Shown piece by piece: positions 23,474 to 31,452 of a stretch of DNA of 35,349 bases. The position numbers and the translations under genes are program-made. This DNA is from a virus. The notes beneath the pieces are model-generated. The model was not told the origin of the DNA and searched no databases. It saw only the letters and a list, made by a program, of their open reading frames with translations. Numbering within the stretch: position 1 is the first letter of the stretch; each line of letters opens with the position of its first letter. Where the stretch lies: positions 1 through 35,349 of the IMG/VR virus record IMGVR_UViG_3300025280_003203; one strand, 5' to 3'.

Positions 23474-24280
23474 ATGTTCGTAATAAATAATACTAAAAAA
23501 GAAATGCTCACTACCCTAGTCGGGTGTGGAAAAAACTGTTTAATCACGGGTGCGACGGGAGCGGGGAAAACTACTCTCTGTTTCAATGTTGCCGAAGAAT
23601 TGGAAATGAATCCAGTTGTTATCAACTGTGGCTCTACGCAAGATGCTCGTTCATCTTTGCTAGGGTATTTTACTTTGAAAGATGGCAATACTTCTTTTGA
23701 GGATGCCGATTTTCTTCGCGCGGTTCAAGAGCCAAATACTCTTATTGTTCTTGATGAATTGAGCCGAGGTTCTGATGATGCTTACAATATCATTTTTCCC
23801 ATTCTCGATTTTAGACGGAATATCCGTGTTGATGAAAAAGAAGAGGGTAGAATGGTTGAGGTTCATCCCTCGGTTCGTTTTATCGCTACTGCGAATGTAG
23901 GTTTGGAGTATTCTTCAACGCGCACTATCGACAGGGCTTTGTGTGATCGTTTCCGTATTTTCAATCTTGAGTATCTCAGCGGAAAAGAATTAGGCAAATA
24001 CATCACGCATACGGAAGGAGGAGAAGTTTCACGGGCGGCGAAGCCGTTGTTGAAAATTTATGATTATTCCCATCGTTTGTTCTCAGAAGGTAAAATCGCT
24101 ATGAGGATCTCTACGAGAGCGATTTTGGAATCCTTGTGCCTCCTTACCAAATTTAAGATGAAAGATGTGGTGGATCATAGTATTCTTTCTATGTTTGAGC
24201 AGGACAGCACAAACATCGCAAGCGATTCTAACATCCTCCGAGAGTATGCCGATTCTTTGGGAATTTACAATGAAAATTGA
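23474..24280 (+). CDS. MoxR/CobS-like AAA+ ATPase
   Basis: The 268-residue protein is a compact AAA_5-type ATPase: Walker A GATGAGKT (26-33), Walker B LIVLDE (D94, E95), sensor-1 FIATAN (N141), and Arg-finger region TIDRALCDRF (R159). MoxR-type ATPases work with VWA-domain partners to insert metals or remodel complexes; a VWA gene lies three genes downstream in the same operon. It is the first gene after a consensus promoter, with Shine-Dalgarno GAGGA. It overlaps the next gene by 11 nt. Confidence 0.82.
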   Translation: MFVINNTKKEMLTTLVGCGKNCLITGATGAGKTTLCFNVAEELEMNPVVINCGSTQDARSSLLGYFTLKDGNTSFEDADFLRAVQEPNTLIVLDELSRGSDDAYNIIFPILDFRRNIRVDEKEEGRMVEVHPSVRFIATANVGLEYSSTRTIDRALCDRFRIFNLEYLSGKELGKYITHTEGGEVSRAAKPLLKIYDYSHRLFSEGKIAMRISTRAILESLCLLTKFKMKDVVDHSILSMFEQDSTNIASDSNILREYADSLGIYNEN

Positions 24281-25520
24281 AGAATTCTCCCCTCCCGATG
24301 AAGGGGTTGAGATCAAAGCAGAAATGATGGAGAGTTGGCTGAATGGGCGAACCATCTACTCTTTGAGTCCGAAAGTGATGTATGATATACAAACTATTTT
24401 GCGCCACTACAAGGATATTATTGTTCCTGGGGAAAATGTGAAGATCGACTATCCGAATGATGATAATGGTGCTAGGTGTTCTGTGGACAACAAGAAAGTT
24501 TATATCTCTACGGGGCATTTGGAGAAAGGGTATGTTGATGAAACGATTGGACACATGATTCACGAATTGAATCACATTAAAATGTCCGACAGCGAAAGGC
24601 AAACCTGGGCTACCTGTTATCTCATGCTCGAAAAGGTTTTGGACTCTCTCTTTGTTTTGGAAGATCCCGATGATTCGGAATCCGACTACATTTGTTTGAG
24701 GGAACTCGTTATGTGCGATCCCGCTATGTCTTTTGATAATTTATACTCCGAGGATTCGGAGGAGTTGAAGTATGGCAATTTTCTCCGAAAAGCATTGGCA
24801 GACATCGCTTTTTTGTTGAACGCTGTGGAGGATATTAGAATCGACACGCTATGCGCCTATAATCTAAAGAAGTATATTAACGCTGGTGATGTTCGTGTGT
24901 TTTCTGAATGGAATAAACGGTATGAAGAAGGAGAGTTCAACGATAATACTTTGATGAATATATGTTATCGTCTATTATTCCACCACAAGGATTTTATTCA
25001 CGATCCTTGGATTTACAAAGTGTATGGTGATAAGGGGAAGATTGTTAATTCAACTCCCTCCCAATATACTCCGATAGTCCTTGAAACTTTCAAGGACGCT
25101 ATCAAGGATCATGTTGAAAATCTGTGGGGGAATGTTGTTGAAATTCCACGATTTTCATTTGGTTCTACTGCGGGAGATATGTATTTAGGCGGGATGTCGG
25201 AGAGCGGTAATGCTACCCTTTCGGATATTGCCGGAGGCGACTCAAACATAATTGAAAGAGCGCAGTCGGATGTGGGAGAAATTAGATTTGCCGAAAGTGC
25301 TTTACGCGATCCCTCCCAAAAGAAGGACGGAGGGGCAGAATTTAGGATGGCACAAGAACAACATTCTAAACCAAGAATTATCGGCTCACCAATGATGGCG
25401 GCAATTCATTCTTTTCATAAAATTCAAGTCTATGAGACTAAGGAAAAACTCTCCGATAATTGGGGAGAAGGATCTCCCGAAGTAGATTACTCAGTCGTCG
25501 TTTACGACGCATTAAAATAA
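24270..25520 (+). CDS. HExxH metallopeptidase-like protein
   Basis: From ATG 24270 (416 aa) the N-terminal region contains GHMIHELNHIKM, an HExxH zinc motif at 98-102, like the putative metallopeptidase half found with MoxR/VWA partners. There are later acidic and helical parts (LEDPDDSESDYICLREL, RRKALADIAFLLNAVEDIRID) and a Gly/Ser-rich region (GSTAGDMYLGGMSESGN). A third possible zinc ligand is the conserved-looking E/D in NAVEDIRIDTL. The start was moved from an upstream frame that lies inside the AAA gene. It probably forms a complex with the AAA and VWA proteins. Confidence 0.65.
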   Translation: MKIEEFSPPDEGVEIKAEMMESWLNGRTIYSLSPKVMYDIQTILRHYKDIIVPGENVKIDYPNDDNGARCSVDNKKVYISTGHLEKGYVDETIGHMIHELNHIKMSDSERQTWATCYLMLEKVLDSLFVLEDPDDSESDYICLRELVMCDPAMSFDNLYSEDSEELKYGNFLRKALADIAFLLNAVEDIRIDTLCAYNLKKYINAGDVRVFSEWNKRYEEGEFNDNTLMNICYRLLFHHKDFIHDPWIYKVYGDKGKIVNSTPSQYTPIVLETFKDAIKDHVENLWGNVVEIPRFSFGSTAGDMYLGGMSESGNATLSDIAGGDSNIIERAQSDVGEIRFAESALRDPSQKKDGGAEFRMAQEQHSKPRIIGSPMMAAIHSFHKIQVYETKEKLSDNWGEGSPEVDYSVVVYDALK

Positions 25521-25524
25521 AAAT

Positions 25525-26259
25525 ATGGCTACATTTAAGTTTCAGAAGATTGAGCATATGCTCAAAGATTTTAAGTTATTCCCAGATGAGTCTCTTGCCG
25601 CTATAACGGACGAGGATTTGGATACCTATTCTGATGAGTATGATGTCTATAATTCGATAACGCAGGATGATATTCGCGAAAGACAGGTTGTCGCTACACG
25701 GGTTATTGACGATGTAAAGGAATTGTTCGGAGAATGGAGCAACGCTCACAAGTATTTTGAGAGAAATATCAGTAGAGGCGACGATTTGGTTTATGCTCAC
25801 AGTAAAAAATATACGAGTCCTGGGATGGTTAGAAAAAAAGTTTTGGATGCGAGAGAAAAGTATACTCTAGTTTCGACTCCCACCGTGGGATTAGATGAAT
25901 TCACTATGAATAACATAGACGGTTGTATTTCATATCTCTTGAGCAGAGGTTTTGAGTTTGGAAGAGATTTCAACGCACACAACGCAATAGATATTGCGCG
26001 TTGTGAAGGGAAGGACGATATTTTCAAGCAAATATATTCTGATGCCCAACGGCGATCGGTTCGCCAAGACGAGACGATGCCCAGGGACTATACTTTTGGA
26101 TTTGATTCTAACGATAAATGTTTAAAATTTTGTGAAGATAATTCTGATCTGTCTAATATAAAAAACGGCAAAATTCTCGTAGACGACACTTGGTATGAGG
26201 TATCCGTAGATATTCGTAATTCTAAGCCCTCTCTGGTTCTCCAGAAAAAATGTAATTGA
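25525..26259 (+). CDS. Hypothetical protein of the AAA/VWA operon (244 aa)
   Basis: A soluble acidic protein. Residues about 125-160 (TMNNIDGCISYLLSRGFEFGRDFNAHNAIDIARCEGKDDIFKQIY) look like one and a half ankyrin-type helix-turn-helix units. The rest is not recognised. It lies 4 nt after the metallopeptidase-like gene and 9 nt before the VWA gene, so it is part of the same transcription unit and may be an adaptor. Confidence 0.6.
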   Translation: MATFKFQKIEHMLKDFKLFPDESLAAITDEDLDTYSDEYDVYNSITQDDIRERQVVATRVIDDVKELFGEWSNAHKYFERNISRGDDLVYAHSKKYTSPGMVRKKVLDAREKYTLVSTPTVGLDEFTMNNIDGCISYLLSRGFEFGRDFNAHNAIDIARCEGKDDIFKQIYSDAQRRSVRQDETMPRDYTFGFDSNDKCLKFCEDNSDLSNIKNGKILVDDTWYEVSVDIRNSKPSLVLQKKCN

Positions 26260-26268
26260 CCCACGGCA

Positions 26269-27210
26269 ATGAGAAATAAAACAGAAGAATTTATTTTTAA
26301 GGAAGAAAATATCTACCCAGATAGGAAGCCTCCCACATGGATGGTTTCCTATCGAGATAACTTGTATCGTAAGTTTGCCAGAAAGATTGGTTTGCTTTTG
26401 GAGTCCAAGATTCCGCGAGTTCAACATACGAATAAGGGTAGGCTAGACCCCAGAAGGGCTTATCGCTATGCGTTCAATGATAACATTTTCAAGTCTCATG
26501 AGCATATTCCATCCTCGGATACCACTTTTGTTATGTTGATTGACGGTTCTGGGAGTATGGATTGTGGCGTGAAGGAATTTGACTCCTTCCGTCTAAGCCG
26601 TCTGAATGTTGCTAATGCTGTGTGTTCTGCTTTTGGTAAGGCGGTTCATAATGTTGTAAAGGATAAAATAAAAATTGAGGTTTTTGTAAAATCTGCCCCC
26701 TGTGTAGAGTCTAAGAATTCTTTTATAGAGGGGCAATTCGTTACTCTCACAAGAGTTATGAGCAACGCTAAAGGTTTGGGATCAACTTGTCTTGGGGGAG
26801 CCACGGCTCCTCTCGATAGGGTTTTGGGCGTAGATACCTATTCCCCAGTTACGGACGGAGGTGGGCATGCTATGGGAAGCGCAACTGCTGAATATGCCGT
26901 TCTTCCCGGTCTTATGAAATGGATGAAAAAGAATGTGGTTACCAAAAACATTGTTGTCCTCAACTTGACGGATGGAGAAACCTATTGTGCCGTTGGGAGT
27001 AATAATTTTCAATTTCGCGGGGTGAACACCAAGGAGTTGAGAACAAAGTATTTGAGAGGTATCCCCAACACTACTTTGGTTATTGGTAAGGACAGAAACA
27101 GATCAGATTACGAGCAGGTGTATGGGGAGAATGTAATTTTTACTGACGAAGGGTTTGAGGAAAAACTCTTCACAACTTTAATGTCTTTGGTTCAATCTAG
27201 TTATGAATAA
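26269..27210 (+). CDS. VWA-domain protein, CobT/MoxR-partner type
   Basis: The 313-residue protein has a complete MIDAS metal site: VMLIDGSGSMD (DxSxS, D92, S94, S96), a central GSTCLGGATAPLDRVL Thr region and VVLNLTDGETYC with the final Asp. Just before it, GRLDPRRAYRYAFNDNIFKSHEHIPSSDT resembles the linker that leads into the VWA domain of CobT-like chelatase subunits. VWA proteins of this type act as substrate-binding partners of MoxR/CobS-type ATPases. An operon promoter lies upstream at 23419. Confidence 0.8.
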   Translation: MRNKTEEFIFKEENIYPDRKPPTWMVSYRDNLYRKFARKIGLLLESKIPRVQHTNKGRLDPRRAYRYAFNDNIFKSHEHIPSSDTTFVMLIDGSGSMDCGVKEFDSFRLSRLNVANAVCSAFGKAVHNVVKDKIKIEVFVKSAPCVESKNSFIEGQFVTLTRVMSNAKGLGSTCLGGATAPLDRVLGVDTYSPVTDGGGHAMGSATAEYAVLPGLMKWMKKNVVTKNIVVLNLTDGETYCAVGSNNFQFRGVNTKELRTKYLRGIPNTTLVIGKDRNRSDYEQVYGENVIFTDEGFEEKLFTTLMSLVQSSYE

Positions 27211-27967
27211 ATTTAAGAGAAATTCACAAGTTTCCGTATGCGCGAAGTTACCCGCAAGCGGAGTTCTTCCACGGATTGTGTTACTGTCCACATGGCTAAG
27301 GTTATACACCTTCAAAGATCAGAAAAATGATTTGTTTGATAAACATATACATATTCTTTTTGACCGTAGAACTTCTAACCAATCGCGTCATGTGGTCGCA
27401 TTCAGTAATGACCAATCCGCTGTGGTCAGAGAAAGAATCAACAAAGGAGACACGCCAGCATCAAAAGAACTTACTCTTGTCTCGAAGGGTTTTCTATTAG
27501 ATTATGTGTATAGATACTTGGTTTCTTATAAAAAATATGTGGAAGATATAAACGCCAGCCCAAAAAATAGCGACGCGCGTAGCAACTCGTCGGTTTCGGA
27601 AAATCTAAATCCCATTCTTTGGATGGCTTTGGATCTCATAGAGTATATTCACGAATCACCGTGCGACATAATAGAATTGAGATTTTCAGGGAAAGATTAC
27701 GAGGATGCCAAATCCCGAACCCATCACGAATACTATTACGGGAAACCCAAGTGGGACGAATCATGCTTCCCCGCCCTCTCTACTTCTTTTGAGAGGAACT
27801 CCTTTAGGAGTAGAATGAAGTCTCTGTATCACGGGAAACTGGATACGGATACATTAGCCAACCTCAGTCGGTTCGGTGATTTTTACAAAACCACTATGAA
27901 TATCCCCCCCGATGTAGCCATGTGTGAATTCATGCGTGTTAGAGAGAGAGTTCTTGGAAATGGTTGA
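27203..27967 (+). CDS. Hypothetical protein of the AAA/VWA operon (254 aa)
   Basis: The product is soluble with a mixed alpha/beta profile: LSTWLRLYTFKDQKNDLFDKHIHILFDRRTSNQSRHVVAFSND, a helical middle (NLNPILWMALDLIEYIHESPCDIIELRFSGKDYED) and a basic end. No motif recognised. It overlaps the VWA stop by 8 nt and the next start by 8 nt, so it is coupled to both. Confidence 0.6.
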   Translation: MNKFKRNSQVSVCAKLPASGVLPRIVLLSTWLRLYTFKDQKNDLFDKHIHILFDRRTSNQSRHVVAFSNDQSAVVRERINKGDTPASKELTLVSKGFLLDYVYRYLVSYKKYVEDINASPKNSDARSNSSVSENLNPILWMALDLIEYIHESPCDIIELRFSGKDYEDAKSRTHHEYYYGKPKWDESCFPALSTSFERNSFRSRMKSLYHGKLDTDTLANLSRFGDFYKTTMNIPPDVAMCEFMRVRERVLGNG

Positions 27968-28526
27968 TAAATACAGCATTACCTCAGAACAAATTGAGGA
28001 GATAAAAACCAAGTATGGTAATTTGATATATGCCATAGCATACAGGATCGGAGGTGATTCAATAGCCAATTCTTTTGAGGATTCTGTCCAGAATTTGTAT
28101 ATCGCGGCTATGGATGCTTGCGAAACATATAAGAGAAAGGTTGGCAGTCCTTTTCGTGATTTTTTTGGAAGCGACGAGTTTGATAAGTATATCAAATCTA
28201 CGCTGTGGAATAAGAAAAATAATGTTGGGAGCAGGATTACCAAGAAAAGGAATATAACCTCTCATCTGTCCTTAGATGAGAACTTACTCGGAGATGAAAG
28301 TATGTATGAGGGAGCGGATGTTTCCTCTTTGAGTTTCGATGTCTCGCTTGAGGAGGAACATAAGCAAATTGTAGAACTAATTTTAGGGGATTACTCTTTG
28401 ATTAAGCCTAACGGCGATGTAAACATTTCCAAGGCTTCTAGGCAACTGGGAATTGAAAAGAGGGAACTAAAGAACAGGCTTGAGAAATTGCGTTTTCATT
28501 TGAGGGATTACAGTGACGGACTATAA
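27960..28526 (+). CDS. Divergent sigma-factor-like protein (188 aa)
   Basis: From ATG 27960 the protein has a sigma region-2-like segment (YGNLIYAIAYRIGGDSIANSFEDSVQNLYIAAMDACETY...FDKYIKSTLWNKKNN), followed by an acidic linker and a possible region-4-like helix-turn-helix (INISKASRQLGIEKRELKNRLEKLRFHLRDY; the DVNISKASRQLG turn is plausible). The length is typical of phage late sigma factors such as T4 gp55. TATAAT boxes without -35 elements in this window are the sort of promoter such a factor would read. It ends the AAA/VWA operon. Identity is inferred from pattern, not alignment. Confidence 0.55.
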   Translation: MVDKYSITSEQIEEIKTKYGNLIYAIAYRIGGDSIANSFEDSVQNLYIAAMDACETYKRKVGSPFRDFFGSDEFDKYIKSTLWNKKNNVGSRITKKRNITSHLSLDENLLGDESMYEGADVSSLSFDVSLEEEHKQIVELILGDYSLIKPNGDVNISKASRQLGIEKRELKNRLEKLRFHLRDYSDGL

Positions 28527-28527
28527 T

Positions 28528-28794
28528 ATGGGACACCCACTAACGGGGGAAGGATTGGATGAAAATAATGGATACGCTCCGTTTACATTCCACCTGAACT
28601 TGGACACAGAGCAAATTTATTGTATTCGTCAGGTGGCTGAGGATATAAGAGACTTTTTAAGTGATGCCCAATGCCGCGAAGTTATTGACGATCCATACCT
28701 TCCTAGCCAACAAAAAATTGACCACTACACACACATTTTAGAAAAATTAGAAGAAATTGTTAAGCAAGCAGATGAATCTTTTATTGGGAAATAA
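28528..28794 (+). CDS. Hypothetical protein (88 aa)
   Basis: From ATG 28528 the product is MGHPLTGEGLDENNGYAPFTFHLNLDTEQIYCIRQVAEDIRDFLSDAQCREVIDDPYLPSQQKIDHYTHILEKLEEIVKQADESFIGK, acidic and mostly helical. The previous stop lies 1 nt upstream within CTATAATATGG, so a start codon next to a TATAAT box recurs here too. No family recognised. Confidence 0.5.
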   Translation: MGHPLTGEGLDENNGYAPFTFHLNLDTEQIYCIRQVAEDIRDFLSDAQCREVIDDPYLPSQQKIDHYTHILEKLEEIVKQADESFIGK

Positions 28795-28795
28795 C

Positions 28796-28981
28796 ATGAC
28801 CTACACAAAATACAAATCACACGGATCTTTCAGGCTCCAGCATCAGGCTAAATCCGCTCTGGACTCTCTTACTCTTACGCATCCAAATATCACTTTCCGA
28901 CTCAAAACACGGACTTGGAGGGGCAGGGATAAGAAGAGATTTCAAATTCAGGAGATTATCAGAAAAGGATGTAAACGATGA
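28796..28981 (+). CDS. Small basic protein (61 aa)
   Basis: From ATG 28796, 1 nt after the previous stop. The product is Arg/Lys-rich (TYTKYKSHGSFRLQHQAKSALDSLTLTHPNITFRLKTRTWRGRDKKRFQIQEIIRKGCKR), suggesting nucleic-acid binding. It overlaps the next start (ATGATGG). No family recognised. Confidence 0.5.
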   Translation: MTYTKYKSHGSFRLQHQAKSALDSLTLTHPNITFRLKTRTWRGRDKKRFQIQEIIRKGCKR

Positions 28982-29472
28982 TGGACAAGATGCGGCGTGA
29001 TAAGATGAGGAAACACTTAACTAAGGGAGAAATGAGGGATATTATGAGTAAAATTAAAAGCAAGAGGAGAAAGGAATGTGTGGTGATGTTCGCTTTGGTA
29101 GCGATCCTCACTACCACTCTCATGCTTGTGACGAGTTGCGGTGTCGGGAAAACTGTTTCGATGGGGGGTGGGCAACATCAGGAGGTTGAGGAACGAACAA
29201 AGAACTTTTTGCCAAGTGAATTTGTTTCCCAAATTTGGTGGGACGAAGGAGACATAGATTTTATTAACCAACAACTAGAGGGGACTGGGGTTACTGCTTT
29301 TGTTGTGGATAAAAACAATCTAGAACATCAGCGCAGGTATCGGAGACATCTTTCTGGTAACCTAAATCCACCCCCACTTAGCGGTTGGGATAAACACCGT
29401 CGGCATTTCTCTAAAAAAATAAATCCGACTGGTTGCCAATACTGTGTTACTTATTGGACTATCATCCCATGA
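28978..29472 (+). CDS. Lipoprotein-like exported protein (164 aa)
   Basis: A very basic N-terminus (MMDKMRRDKMRKHLTKGEMRDIMSKIKSKRRKECV) is followed by a hydrophobic helix and the lipobox LMLVTSC-GVG, so it is probably a lipoprotein. A later start at ATG 29043 would give a normal-length signal peptide. The mature part has FVSQIWWDEGDIDFINQQLEG and ends with a Cys pair (GCQYC). It overlaps the HIT-protein start by 4 nt. Confidence 0.5.
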   Translation: MMDKMRRDKMRKHLTKGEMRDIMSKIKSKRRKECVVMFALVAILTTTLMLVTSCGVGKTVSMGGGQHQEVEERTKNFLPSEFVSQIWWDEGDIDFINQQLEGTGVTAFVVDKNNLEHQRRYRRHLSGNLNPPPLSGWDKHRRHFSKKINPTGCQYCVTYWTIIP

Positions 29473-29879
29473 AACAATCTCGTATTCCTTGTGAGTTCTG
29501 TGAGTTTGTGGGAAATACGGAAGCCCAGACAGATGACCACATTATCATTTTTGATAAATACCCTGTTACGGGGTATCATACTTTGGTTATCCCCAAGCGG
29601 CACATCTCTACTATTTCTGATTATAATTTTGCTGAATGGGTAGATTTACGGAAGGCAATAAAGAAGGCGCGAGACATTATTACTATGCTTTATGAGGGGC
29701 AAGAAGGTTGGATTGACTTTAACATTGGAGTAAATGACGGAGAACACGCAGGACAAACTATTAAACACGCACATTGGCATATCATCCCACGATGGAAAGG
29801 GGACGGTGGGTGGCCTTGTGGTGTAAGAAATGTTTTCCCTGCTGACGCAGATTATAGAAAAAAATTACCCCAAAACTAA
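29469..29879 (+). CDS. HIT-family nucleotide-binding protein
   Basis: From ATG 29469 (136 aa) the protein carries the HIT motif KHAHWHIIPRW (H100, H102, H104), preceded by GYHTLVIPKRHISTISDYNFAEW, the conserved pre-HIT strand, and CEFCEFVGN with a possible zinc Cys pair near the start. HIT proteins hydrolyse dinucleotide polyphosphates or AMP-linked adducts. It overlaps the upstream gene by 4 nt. Substrate unknown. Confidence 0.8.
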   Translation: MKQSRIPCEFCEFVGNTEAQTDDHIIIFDKYPVTGYHTLVIPKRHISTISDYNFAEWVDLRKAIKKARDIITMLYEGQEGWIDFNIGVNDGEHAGQTIKHAHWHIIPRWKGDGGWPCGVRNVFPADADYRKKLPQN

Positions 29880-29911
29880 AACTTTTATAAGTGACTCATA
29901 AGGAGAAAGAA

Positions 29912-30190
29912 ATGAAACATTTAGAAATACTATTTATAATTTTTCTATTTTTCGTATTGCTTAGTTGTAGCAGTCATAAAAATAGAAACTGTCCTGTTTG
30001 CCCACAAAACGCAACGCTATGGACTCTACTCAATAAGGAAGAAGAAACAACGGTGTCTAACCATGTCGATTGTTTTGTAACACCAGAAACAGGTAAAACT
30101 TATTGGTGTTTTGAGCATGAAGTTAGCGTGGTGTGGCATTTCCCCCCACTAGGAACCCCCTTGGAAGAAGGAGAGAATAGCGGAGAGTGA
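29912..30190 (+). CDS. Lipoprotein (92 aa)
   Basis: ATG 29912 follows a strong Shine-Dalgarno (AAGGAGAAAGAA). The signal peptide MKHLEILFIIFLFFVLLSC ends in a lipobox LLSC-S. The mature chain (SHKNRNCPVCPQNATLWTLLNKEEETTVSNHVDCFVTPETGKTYWCFEHEVSVVWHFPP) has four further Cys that may form two disulfides. It could lie in the inner or outer membrane. Phage lipoproteins may act as superinfection-exclusion or lysis factors, but this is only analogy. Confidence 0.6.
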   Translation: MKHLEILFIIFLFFVLLSCSSHKNRNCPVCPQNATLWTLLNKEEETTVSNHVDCFVTPETGKTYWCFEHEVSVVWHFPPLGTPLEEGENSGE

Positions 30191-30191
30191 A

Positions 30192-30467
30192 ATGGTTAAA
30201 GCAACCAAAGGAACAGAAAGACCTCCTTCCTGGTGTATGGATTCTGGATTCCAGATTTTTTTTACATCTGATAGTAAATGGTTTGGATCTTCAACTGGAT
30301 GGGTTCCTGTAAGTTCTTGTTATGGTTTGCCCTATAGTCGGAAAGGAACTGCCATTAACAAAGCAAGGAATATGGTATCGTCTCGTTGGCATAAGAAAGC
30401 CTCCGCTTTCGTGCTAGAGTTAAAATCCTCAATTGTAGTCTGGAGATCCTGGAAGGAAGAAGAATGA
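30192..30467 (+). CDS. Hypothetical protein (91 aa)
   Basis: A Trp/Ser/Lys-rich soluble protein: MVKATKGTERPPSWCMDSGFQIFFTSDSKWFGSSTGWVPVSSCYGLPYSRKGTAINKARNMVSSRWHKKASAFVLELKSSIVVWRSWKEEE. It starts 1 nt after the lipoprotein stop and overlaps the next start (ATGA), so it belongs to the same run of small genes. No family recognised. Confidence 0.55.
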   Translation: MVKATKGTERPPSWCMDSGFQIFFTSDSKWFGSSTGWVPVSSCYGLPYSRKGTAINKARNMVSSRWHKKASAFVLELKSSIVVWRSWKEEE

Positions 30468-30634
30468 CTACACCAAAAATGATTGAGTGTCCTATATGTA
30501 AAGGGAACGGTATTCAAGAAGAAAAACTAAAAGGTTTTAGAAGATACCCATGCTTCCTCTGTGATGGATCAAAAGAGATAATTTCCCAAACATGGTTAAA
30601 TGAACGAATACAAGAAGAAGATGAAAAAAAATAG
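30464..30634 (+). CDS. Small zinc-finger protein (56 aa)
   Basis: MTTPKMIECPICKGNGIQEEKLKGFRRYPCFLCDGSKEIISQTWLNERIQEEDEKK has two CxxC knuckles: CPICKGNG (9-16) and CFLCDG (30-35). This is the DnaJ-type CxxCxGxG layout of a single zinc finger. Shine-Dalgarno GGAAGGAAGAAGA lies just upstream and overlaps the previous stop. It ends inside the next ORF. It is too short for ordinary gene finders. Confidence 0.6.
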   Translation: MTTPKMIECPICKGNGIQEEKLKGFRRYPCFLCDGSKEIISQTWLNERIQEEDEKK

Positions 30635-30785
30635 TATCGCCGAAAAACTTAGAGAACAGCAACGACATTACTATAATAGCCTATACACCCAGCAAGATAA
30701 ACAAAAATACAAAAACTCTAAAGTAATGGGTTTATCATTACTATTAGTTGTATTCGTTACGACGCTGATTGTAATAATGGTATGA
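30621..30785 (+). CDS. Small membrane protein (54 aa)
   Basis: From ATG 30621 (AAGAAGAAG upstream) the protein has a basic-polar start (MKKNSIAEKLREQQRHYYNSLYTQQDKQKYKNSK) and one C-terminal transmembrane helix (VMGLSLLLVVFVTTLIVIMV). It is a tail-anchored type. A longer version from ATG 30600 would lack a good ribosome site and overlap the zinc-finger gene further. Function unknown. Confidence 0.5.
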   Translation: MKKNSIAEKLREQQRHYYNSLYTQQDKQKYKNSKVMGLSLLLVVFVTTLIVIMV

Positions 30786-30834
30786 CTCTGATATTAACTA
30801 AACGAGTGAACCATCCTCTTTAACGATAATTGTT

Positions 30835-30951
30835 ATGATTAAATTCTTAAATAAAGTGGTTAAGTTGTTTGAAACCAACAGCCCGTTTACATCATCCGAA
30901 GTTCTGTTTATGTTCGGTTTTGCTTTGCTTTTGTTTAGCCTGATGGTATAA
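30835..30951 (+). CDS. Tiny membrane protein (38 aa)
   Basis: ATG ATT AAA TTC ... CTG ATG GTA TAA encodes MIKFLNKVVKLFETNSPFTSSEVLFMFGFALLLFSLMV, a basic start then a C-terminal hydrophobic helix. It is the last rightward gene before the terminator pair at 30962-31025. No Shine-Dalgarno site is clear, so confidence is moderate. Confidence 0.4.
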   Translation: MIKFLNKVVKLFETNSPFTSSEVLFMFGFALLLFSLMV

Positions 30952-30961
30952 AACATCCTTA

Positions 30962-30988
30962 AAAACTGACCCGCTTTAGGGTAGTTTT
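30962..30988 (+). other. Hairpin, first of two at the end of the rightward unit
   Basis: AAAACT-ACCC pairs with GGGT-AGTTTT with one bulged G and a 6-nt loop. A second hairpin with a T-tract follows at 30991. Confidence 0.6.
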
Positions 30989-30990
30989 GG

Positions 30991-31025
30991 CACACGATTC
31001 TTTAGGTAGGGTCGTGTGTTTTTTA
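30991..31025 (+). terminator. Rho-independent terminator
   Basis: CACACGA (30991-30997) pairs with TCGTGTG (31012-31018), followed by TTTTTTATTTTA. It ends the rightward block of genes. Confidence 0.8.
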
Positions 31026-31452
31026 TTTTATGTTATGGTTTACCATAAGGATTTGTAGTAAATCACCATAAGTCTTACACATCTCTTATTTTTCTTTTTT
31101 TCTCTATACTTTCTTTTTGTAGAAAAAAAGAAAAAATAACATGAAAAAAAGGAAAAAAGAAAGGGAATTCCCCCACGCAAGATGCGAATTTTGCTTTTAT
31201 TTTTTTTTCTTTCATAGTAAAAAAGTCAAAGCAAGGTATAAAAAAAAATAGCCCACCCTAACAACAAAGTTAGAGCAGGCACAAGATGTAGTATATGTAG
31301 GTAATTATTTACGGGGTTTTATAGAAACACACCACAAGATGTAGTGTTACCCCCGAAAAAGTCAAAACAGCATATATAATTTTTCTCTTAAACCCATAAT
31401 ACCATAAAATTCCCTGAACTGCCGGGGATTCCTCGGTAGTTGCCGGACTTAT
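31026..31452. other. Converging spacer without convincing genes
   Basis: It holds the palindrome TTATGGT-TT-ACCATAA near 31033, a long A/T inverted repeat (31087-31104 with 31121-31139), two copies of CACAAGATGTAGT (31280-31292 and 31333-31345), single AAAGTCAAA motifs, and a strong hairpin AACTGCCGGGG/CCTCGGTAGTT (31417-31441, two G-U pairs as + RNA). A 36-codon ORF from ATG 31141 is Lys/Phe homopolymer-like and not believed. Confidence 0.5.
31280..31345 (+). repeat. Direct repeat CACAAGATGTAGT, two copies
   Basis: The 13-bp copies are at 31280-31292 and 31333-31345, 53 bp apart, start to start. The second is embedded in an imperfect hairpin (ACACCACA/TGTAGTGT). No gene occupies this stretch. 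Confidence 0.5.

Noticed and set aside
31141-31251. Rightward 36-codon ORF MKKRKKEREFPHARCEFCFYFFFF
   Set aside because: Built of A- and T-homopolymers in the converging spacer, no ribosome site, and no promoter.
31280-31345. CRISPR-like array from the two CACAAGATGTAGT copies
   Set aside because: Only two 13-bp copies, no regular spacer and no cas genes anywhere in the window.
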